Below are positions 58,507 through 64,000 of a DNA stretch of 64,000 nucleotides, piece by piece. The stretch lies in assembly GCF_003086355.1 (NCBI RefSeq), contig NZ_CP031733.1, positions 2,170,001 through 2,234,000 of the forward strand. The letters are read 5' to 3'. The position numbers and the translations under genes are program-made. Position 1 is the stretch's first letter. Each line of letters opens with the position of its first letter. This stretch comes from Streptococcus chenjunshii (GTDB taxonomy: Bacteria > Bacillota > Bacilli > Lactobacillales > Streptococcaceae). The notes under the pieces are model-generated. The model was not told the origin of the DNA. It ran no database searches and saw only the letters and a program-made list of their open reading frames with translations.

Positions 58507-60673
58507 GATTATTTTCTTTCTTATTATGATTATGCTTGTGATTCGAATGCTCTCGGTGACTCTTTTCTGATCTTGGCGGACGCGGCAGCAGAGCTTTCAT
58601 GGAAGCGTCTACCCGGCCCTTGTCATCAATCTTAATGACCTTAACATCCACTTCATCGCCAAGGTTCAAAATATCTTCCACTTTATTGACCCGTTTCCAA
58701 GCCAATTCGGAAATATGTACCAAAGCATCCGTTTTGTCGAAAAGGTTGACAAAGGCCCCAAACTTTTCAATCCGAACAACCTTGCCGTGATAAATTTCAT
58801 CTACCTTGGCCTCGCGAACCAAGTTGGCAATAATCTCCTTAGCCCGATCAATCGCTGACTGGTCGCTGGAGAATATGGCTACATTGCCTTCCTCGTCAAT
58901 ATCAATCTTAACACCAGTTTCCTCGATAATTTTATCGATAGTTTCCCCGCCTCTGCCGATAACAATCTTGATTTTATCAACATCAATTTTAACAGTATCA
59001 ATTTTAGGAGCTGTAGGAGCCAATTCTGGACGCGGTTCAGCGATTGTCTCTTCAATTAAATCTAAGATTTCAAAACGGGCTTTCTTGGCTTGTGCTAAGG
59101 CTTCCTTTAAAATCTGCGGAGTAATACCGGCAATCTTAATATCCATTTGCAAAGCCGTGATGCCTTGCCGTGTTCCGGCTACTTTAAAGTCCATGTCGCC
59201 AAAATGGTCTTCTAACCCTTGAATATCTGTCAATATTGTATACTGTTTGCCATCTGAAATCAATCCCATAGCAATACCGGCAACAGGCGCTTTGATTGGA
59301 ACACCGCCGGCCATTAAGGCCAGAGTGCCTGCACAGATAGATGCCTGCGAAGAAGAGCCGTTTGACTCTAATACTTCCGCCACCAAGCGAATAGCATATG
59401 GGAATTCCTCCAAGCTTGGCAGCACCTGAGCCAGAGCGCGTTCACCGAGTGCCCCGTGCCCGATTTCCCGCCGGCCAGGGGCGCCATAGCGGCCAGTTTC
59501 ACCAACAGAATACTGCGGAAAATTATAGTGATGGATAAAACGCTTCTTGTATTCCGGTTCTAAGCCGTCAACAATTTGGGTTTCTCCCATGGGAGCCAAG
59601 GTTAAAACTGACAGAGCTTGAGTTTGCCCGCGCGTAAAGAGCCCCGAACCATGGACCTGAGGCAGAAAATCTACTTCTGCTTCCAGCGGTCGGATTTCAT
59701 CAATTTTACGGCCATCCGGACGAATCTTGTCTTCAGTAATCAGGCGGCGCACCTCAGCGTGCTCCATCTGCTCAAGTATTTCAGAGACATCACGCATGAT
59801 CACATCGAGATCTTCGGCATCAGCAAATTTTTCTTCATAGACAGCCCTGACATCTTCTTTAACCTTCTCTGTAGCTGCTTCACGAGCCAGCTTCTCTTCA
59901 GTCTGAACAGCCTTCTGCAGTTCCGATTGATAAACGGCAGTAATCTCTTCCTGAAGCTGACTGTCAACCTGCAAGAGTTCCACTTCAGCTTTAGCTTTCC
60001 CGACTTGAGCTATGATGCTTTCCTGAAAAGCAATCAGCTCTTTGATCGCTTCGTGCCCTTTAAGCAAAGCTGTCAGCATGATCTCTTCAGATAATTCCTT
60101 AGCCCCGGATTCCACCATATTAATAGCTTCTTTGGTTCCTGCTACAGTCAGTTCCAAAAGCGAATCCTCTTTTTGCTGTGCCGTTGGATTAATGATATAT
60201 TCACCATTAATATAGGCGACCTGAACACCTGCGATTGGACCATTAAACGGAATATCAGAGACAGACAGAGCCAGCGAAGAACCAAACATCGCAGCCATCG
60301 GGGCACTGGCATCGGCATCGTAGGACAGGACAGTGTTAATGACCTGAACTTCATTGCGGAAGCCTTCTGCAAACAGCGGCCGAATCGGACGGTCAATCAG
60401 CCGGGCGGTCAAAGTTGCATCTGTCGACGGACGGCCTTCCCGTTTATTAAATCCTCCCGGAAATTTCCCGGCAGCATACATCTTTTCCTCGTAATTAACC
60501 TGTAAGGGAAAGAAGTCCCCTGTAGACATTTTTTTAGACATTGCAGCAGCGGTCAGCACGGTGCTTTCCCCATAACGAATCAAGGCAGCGCCGTTAGCCT
60601 GTTTAGCCAGCTGACCAACTTCAACGATCAGCGGTTTCCCCGCAAAAGTTGTTTGAAAAACCTGTTTTGTCAT
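58499..60673 (-). CDS. pnp: Polyribonucleotide nucleotidyltransferase
   Basis: The 724-residue exoribonuclease has two RNase PH domains ([20 protein letters not shown] and [20 protein letters not shown] in the first; [20 protein letters not shown] in the second), a KH domain ([20 protein letters not shown]) and an S1 domain ([20 protein letters not shown]). A His/Lys/Asn-rich tail ends the protein. It degrades mRNA phosphorolytically. rpsO, its usual neighbour in many bacteria, is not adjacent here. Confidence 0.97.
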   Translation of the reverse strand: MTKQVFQTTFAGKPLIVEVGQLAKQANGAALIRYGESTVLTAAAMSKKMSTGDFFPLQVNYEEKMYAAGKFPGGFNKREGRPSTDATLTARLIDRPIRPLFAEGFRNEVQVINTVLSYDADASAPMAAMFGSSLALSVSDIPFNGPIAGVQVAYINGEYIINPTAQQKEDSLLELTVAGTKEAINMVESGAKELSEEIMLTALLKGHEAIKELIAFQESIIAQVGKAKAEVELLQVDSQLQEEITAVYQSELQKAVQTEEKLAREAATEKVKEDVRAVYEEKFADAEDLDVIMRDVSEILEQMEHAEVRRLITEDKIRPDGRKIDEIRPLEAEVDFLPQVHGSGLFTRGQTQALSVLTLAPMGETQIVDGLEPEYKKRFIHHYNFPQYSVGETGRYGAPGRREIGHGALGERALAQVLPSLEEFPYAIRLVAEVLESNGSSSQASICAGTLALMAGGVPIKAPVAGIAMGLISDGKQYTILTDIQGLEDHFGDMDFKVAGTRQGITALQMDIKIAGITPQILKEALAQAKKARFEILDLIEETIAEPRPELAPTAPKIDTVKIDVDKIKIVIGRGGETIDKIIEETGVKIDIDEEGNVAIFSSDQSAIDRAKEIIANLVREAKVDEIYHGKVVRIEKFGAFVNLFDKTDALVHISELAWKRVNKVEDILNLGDEVDVKVIKIDDKGRVDASMKALLPRPPRSEKSHREHSNHKHNHNKKENNHG

Positions 60674-60917
60674 TTATGACTCCTTTTGTTCATAATACAA
60701 GAGCAAAAAGAAACGCTCAAAAACAAGAGGCTGACAGCTGTTTTTCTGCAGCTTTCAACCCCCACGGTTTTTAACGACTGAGGCTGAAAAATTGTCAACT
60801 AACTCCCAGTTATAACTTTCTTTTTGTTCTTAATGATTTACCATACGCCGTTTTCTACAAAAACCAATCTGTAAAGAATTACAAACTTGTTTTTGCATAA
60901 AACCACGTATTGTTATT

Positions 60918-60926
60918 ATCATACCA
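60918..60926 (-). promoter_or_regulatory. Candidate pnp promoter
   Basis: TGGTATGAT on the minus strand is an extended -10 (TATGAT at 60918-60923). It would give a leader of about 240 nt before pnp. The rest of the 391 bp between pnp and adhE holds the adhE terminator and no gene that I can support. Confidence 0.45.
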
Positions 60927-61021
60927 TAATTTAAGCAAAATAAAAAATCCGGAAAACTGTCTCCTTTTAAAAAAAGACTGCTGTCTTTAAAAAGAGCAGC
61001 AGATGATTTTCTCTTCCCTAA

Positions 61022-61050
61022 TAAAGAAAAACCTCCCCTGAAGGGAGGTT
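61022..61050 (-). terminator. adhE terminator
   Basis: AACCTCCC (61030-61037) and GGGAGGTT (61043-61050) form an 8-bp stem with a five-base loop. On the minus strand TTTCTTTAT follows, 15 bp after the adhE stop. Confidence 0.88.
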
Positions 61051-61064
61051 CAGTCAATCAGCTC

Positions 61065-63746
61065 TTAGAACTGGTCAATCAGTAATTGTTTCAGCTCTGC
61101 AATGTAAGGCTGACGTGGGTTTGCTGGAGTACATTGGTCGTCATACGCCAGACTTGCCAGACGGTCAACAGCTGCATCAAAGGCTTCTTTTGTAACACCG
61201 TTGGCAGACAGTTTCGGCTCAACACCGACAGCGTGCATCAGCTTATCAATACGCTGGCAGAGCGCTTCAACCAATTCAGCATCATCTTTGCCTTTCAGGC
61301 CGAGATAACGGGCAATATCGGCATAATCCCGCTGTGCACGGTATTCTTCATAACGCGGATAAACGGAGCGTTTCACATTGCCGGACACCCCATTATAGCG
61401 GATAACATGCTGCATAGCAATAGAAATAGCAAGACCGTGCGGCAGTCCAAACTCACCGCCGGTTTTGTGAGCCAAGGAGTGGTTGATTCCTAAGAAAGCA
61501 TTGCCGAATGCCATACCGGCAATTGTTGAGGCGTAATGCATGTTTTCTTTGGCCTGCTCGCCGCGCAGAGTTGGATTCTGAGGGTCATAGTTGTAAGCAT
61601 CTTCTAAGTTTTCAATAATCAGCTTAATCGCTTCAAGTGACCAAGGACGGGTGAAATCAGAAGCCATCACAGAAACATATGATTCAAGCGCATGCGACAG
61701 AGCATCGAGACCTGACCAAGCAGCCGTCCGTTTTGGCACAGTCATGACAAATTCCGGATCAACGATAGCCACTTGCGGAACCAATTCATAGTCTGCCAAT
61801 GGGTACTTCACATGGGTAAAGTCATCTGTAATAACGGCAAACGGTGTTACTTCCGCACCTGTACCGGAAGTTGTCGGGATACAGAAGAGACGGGTTACAG
61901 TCTGATGTTTAAATTTAACGATACGCTTGCGGATATCGATGAATTTTTGCTGCAGTTCAAGGAAGAATTCGCTGACATTGTCATAGCTGTCAAGCCAGCC
62001 ATCCTCTTTGTCGAGCGATACTTCATAGATCAGACGGGCAATCTTAGATGCATCAATTGCCGAACCGCCCCCGATAGCAATAACTGTATCCGGTTTGAAA
62101 TCACGCATCTGTTTAGCAATTTCGATAGTTTGTCCCAGTGTCGGATCCGGTTTGATCGTTCCATAGAGCGATGTCACAACTTTCTCATCACGCAGGGCCA
62201 GCTGTGCATAAACAGTATCAACGAAACCAAACTGAACCATACCCGGGTCAGCTACAATCAGTGCGCGTTCCATTGGTTCATAGGCATCCTGCAAGTAGGA
62301 AATAGCGTTCTTTTCGTAGTATGTTTTTTCCGGCAGACGAACCCATTGCGGACGGTTGCGGCGTTTGGCAACAGTTTTCACATTCAGAAGGTCGCTGGTT
62401 GATAAATTGTGAGACAATGAATTTTTCCCCCATGATCCTGTTCCAAGAGTTAAGCTGGCTTCCAATGCATCCGTATAAACATCGCCGATACCGCCGACTG
62501 AATCCGGTTGGTTAACCAAGACACGGGATGAATTCAAAGCATCGCCAAATTCGGTGACAAATGGGTCGGCTTGTGAGCCGATTTGGATAGCGCAGTTGTG
62601 GCCTGCCCCTTGGTAGTCCAAGAGAGCAGCTACAATTTCAATACCATCCTGACGGTCCTTAGCCTTGTAAACAGACAAGAGCGGGGAGAGTTTTTCAGAT
62701 GAGAGCTTTTCTCCAATGTTTTTCTTGTCCAGTTCAAACAAGAGAACATCTTTGCCTTCAGGCAGTTTTACACCAGCCTGTTCACAGATCCACTGTGCTG
62801 ACATACCTGCAACCGGTCCGTTAACGCCGTGACCATCATTGAACACGAAATCTTCAAGTTTCTTGTAGTCTTTTTTAGGAACTAAGTAAGCTCCCTTTTC
62901 CTGCATTTTTTCCAGCCATTCTTGATAGATTGGCGCTTCGACAACTGCTGAGTTTTCAGTTGCACAAATCATACCGTTATCGAAACGTTTTGACAGAAGA
63001 AGATCTTCGACCGCACGGTCAAGGTGAGCTGTCGCATCAACGAAGACGGCACCGTTGCCGGCTCCGACACCCATAGACGGGTTCCCTGATTTAAGAGCTG
63101 CGTTAACCATGCCCGGCCCGCCGGTTGCCAAAATCGAAGCGATCTTTTTGTTGGAAATCAAGGCACTGGTATTGGCAATTGAAGGGGTATCAATCCATTG
63201 GATAATATCTTTAGGTGCCCCAGCTTTAAGTGCTGCGTCATACAGGATTTGAGCCGCATGAGCTGAACAGTTCTGTGCTGCCGGGTGGAAGGCAAAGACA
63301 ATAGCGTTTCTGGTCTTTAAAGCTACCAAGATCTTAAACATGGTTGTCGATGTCGGATTAGTCGTTGGAACAATACCTGCTAACACACCGAGAGGAGCCG
63401 CGATTTTGATACTGCCTGACACCTTATCTTCACCGATAATGCCTACCGTTTTTTCATTTTTAATTCTTTCATAAACATTCTCTGTCGCAAAGTGGTTTTT
63501 CGTATCCTTGTCTTCAACAACACCGCGCCCTGTTTCTTCGTGCGCTTCTTTTGCCAGCTGCAGGGAAGCTTCAGATCCGGCTAAAGCCATAGCCGCTACG
63601 ATTTTATCAACCTGCTCCTGTGTATAGGTCGCATAAGCTTCCTCGGCCACCAAAGCTTTTTCAACTAAGGTATTTGTGTACTGTGCCGCAGCTTCTTCCG
63701 CGGTAAGCTCTGTCTTTTCGACATTTGTTTTTGCTTCTTTAACCAT
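61065..63746 (-). CDS. adhE: Bifunctional acetaldehyde-CoA/alcohol dehydrogenase
   Basis: The 893-residue protein fuses an N-terminal CoA-acylating aldehyde dehydrogenase (catalytic Cys in RFDNGMICATENSAVVE, near residue 260) to a C-terminal iron-dependent alcohol dehydrogenase (GGGSAIDASKIARLIYE, and metal His residues in GLDALSHALESYVS, GINHSLAHKTGGEFGLPHG). It converts acetyl-CoA to ethanol with two NADH and forms spirosomes in characterised species. Two Rex-like operators flank its promoter. Confidence 0.97.
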   Translation of the reverse strand: MVKEAKTNVEKTELTAEEAAAQYTNTLVEKALVAEEAYATYTQEQVDKIVAAMALAGSEASLQLAKEAHEETGRGVVEDKDTKNHFATENVYERIKNEKTVGIIGEDKVSGSIKIAAPLGVLAGIVPTTNPTSTTMFKILVALKTRNAIVFAFHPAAQNCSAHAAQILYDAALKAGAPKDIIQWIDTPSIANTSALISNKKIASILATGGPGMVNAALKSGNPSMGVGAGNGAVFVDATAHLDRAVEDLLLSKRFDNGMICATENSAVVEAPIYQEWLEKMQEKGAYLVPKKDYKKLEDFVFNDGHGVNGPVAGMSAQWICEQAGVKLPEGKDVLLFELDKKNIGEKLSSEKLSPLLSVYKAKDRQDGIEIVAALLDYQGAGHNCAIQIGSQADPFVTEFGDALNSSRVLVNQPDSVGGIGDVYTDALEASLTLGTGSWGKNSLSHNLSTSDLLNVKTVAKRRNRPQWVRLPEKTYYEKNAISYLQDAYEPMERALIVADPGMVQFGFVDTVYAQLALRDEKVVTSLYGTIKPDPTLGQTIEIAKQMRDFKPDTVIAIGGGSAIDASKIARLIYEVSLDKEDGWLDSYDNVSEFFLELQQKFIDIRKRIVKFKHQTVTRLFCIPTTSGTGAEVTPFAVITDDFTHVKYPLADYELVPQVAIVDPEFVMTVPKRTAAWSGLDALSHALESYVSVMASDFTRPWSLEAIKLIIENLEDAYNYDPQNPTLRGEQAKENMHYASTIAGMAFGNAFLGINHSLAHKTGGEFGLPHGLAISIAMQHVIRYNGVSGNVKRSVYPRYEEYRAQRDYADIARYLGLKGKDDAELVEALCQRIDKLMHAVGVEPKLSANGVTKEAFDAAVDRLASLAYDDQCTPANPRQPYIAELKQLLIDQF

Positions 63747-63804
63747 TAAAAACTCCTTTACAAAAATAGCGCCGGATACTTTCCTTTAGCTTAAGAAAAG
63801 TATT

Positions 63805-63822
63805 TTGTGATTTTTTTCACTT
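63805..63822. promoter_or_regulatory. Rex-like operator, proximal
   Basis: TTGTGATTTTTTTCACTT closely matches the streptococcal Rex pattern TTGTGAn6TCACAA and overlaps the start region of the adhE transcript. Confidence 0.7.
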
Positions 63823-63825
63823 GCT

Positions 63826-63854
63826 ATTATATAATTTTCCGCAGGTGAAATCAA
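63826..63854 (-). promoter_or_regulatory. adhE promoter
   Basis: TTGATT (63849-63854) and TATAAT (63826-63831) on the minus strand are 17 bp apart, between the two Rex-like sites. Confidence 0.8.
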
Positions 63855-63861
63855 GTATTTT

Positions 63862-63879
63862 TTGTGATTTTTTTCATTT
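63862..63879. promoter_or_regulatory. Rex-like operator, distal
   Basis: TTGTGATTTTTTTCATTT lies just upstream of the -35, 57 bp from the proximal site. Binding of both sites at low NADH would repress adhE. From 63880 to the window edge I see nothing I can name. Confidence 0.6.
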
Positions 63880-64000
63880 ATTTTCTCTCCCAGTATCGAA
63901 GGGCTGATTTACAGGCGTCCCAAAGCTTTTTGATAAAAACGGCAGCCACTGTACAGCTGGGAAGGAAGCTGATGGAAGGTCCCTATTATCTTTGTGTTTG

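Overview
The window looks like chromosomal DNA of a low-GC Gram-positive coccus, most likely a mutans-group Streptococcus. The evidence is the mannose PTS operon followed by manO and serS, the streptococcal fatty-acid synthesis cluster with fabM, fabK and fabT, the tRNA order Val-Asp-Lys-Leu-Thr-Gly-Leu-Arg-Pro after the rRNA genes, and the block rpsI-rplM ... rlmB-mrnC-cysS-cysE-pnp-adhE. The species assignment is an inference from gene order and protein recognition only.

Layout. 1-2.4 kb: a purine permease (cut by the window edge), a DUF1361-like membrane protein and a Cof-type HAD phosphatase. 2.8-6.5 kb: manLMN with a promoter carrying a cre-like site, then manO (DUF956). 6.5-12.8 kb: an acyltransferase and serS (with a T-box leader), flanked by two identical ISL3-family insertion sequences in inverted orientation. 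12.8-26 kb: a hypothetical gene, the type II fatty-acid synthesis cluster accA-accD-accC-fabZ-accB-fabF-fabG-fabD-fabK-acpP-fabH-fabT-fabM on the minus strand with three FabT-type operators, and lysC facing away. A third ISL3-family element follows lysC. 27.4-33.6 kb: one complete rRNA operon (16S, tRNA-Ala, 23S, 5S) with nine tRNAs and a truncated tenth. 33.6-35.2 kb: an IS30-family element inserted in the last codons of a MerR regulator gene.

35.2-49.2 kb is accessory DNA. An integrative element occupies the 3' end of rpsI. It has a tyrosine integrase, a CI-like repressor facing an excisionase-like gene, a replication-organizer protein, two MobC-like accessory proteins without a visible relaxase, and a cargo block. 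The cargo is a type ISP restriction-modification gene broken by one in-frame TAG, a cGAS/DncV-like nucleotidyltransferase (SMODS plus AGS-C) paired with a membrane-anchored Nudix protein (a CBASS-like anti-phage pair), and an AlbA_2/HATPase protein. Outside the distal attachment site lie a decayed second integrase and another copy of the rpsI 3' end, so the site appears to have been used twice.

49.1-64 kb returns to housekeeping genes on the minus strand: rpsI, rplM, hsp20, a DUF6440 gene, degV (broken by an in-frame TAG), rlmB, mrnC, cysS, a nucleoside phosphorylase, cysE, an SseB-like gene, pnp and adhE (with two Rex-like operators).

A second theme is a family of intergenic repeats, alone or in tandem at 5.9, 6.5, 12.5, 53.3 and 57.1 kb. 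They have constant outer ends and cores that differ between loci but keep base-paired arms, as if selected for a long hairpin.
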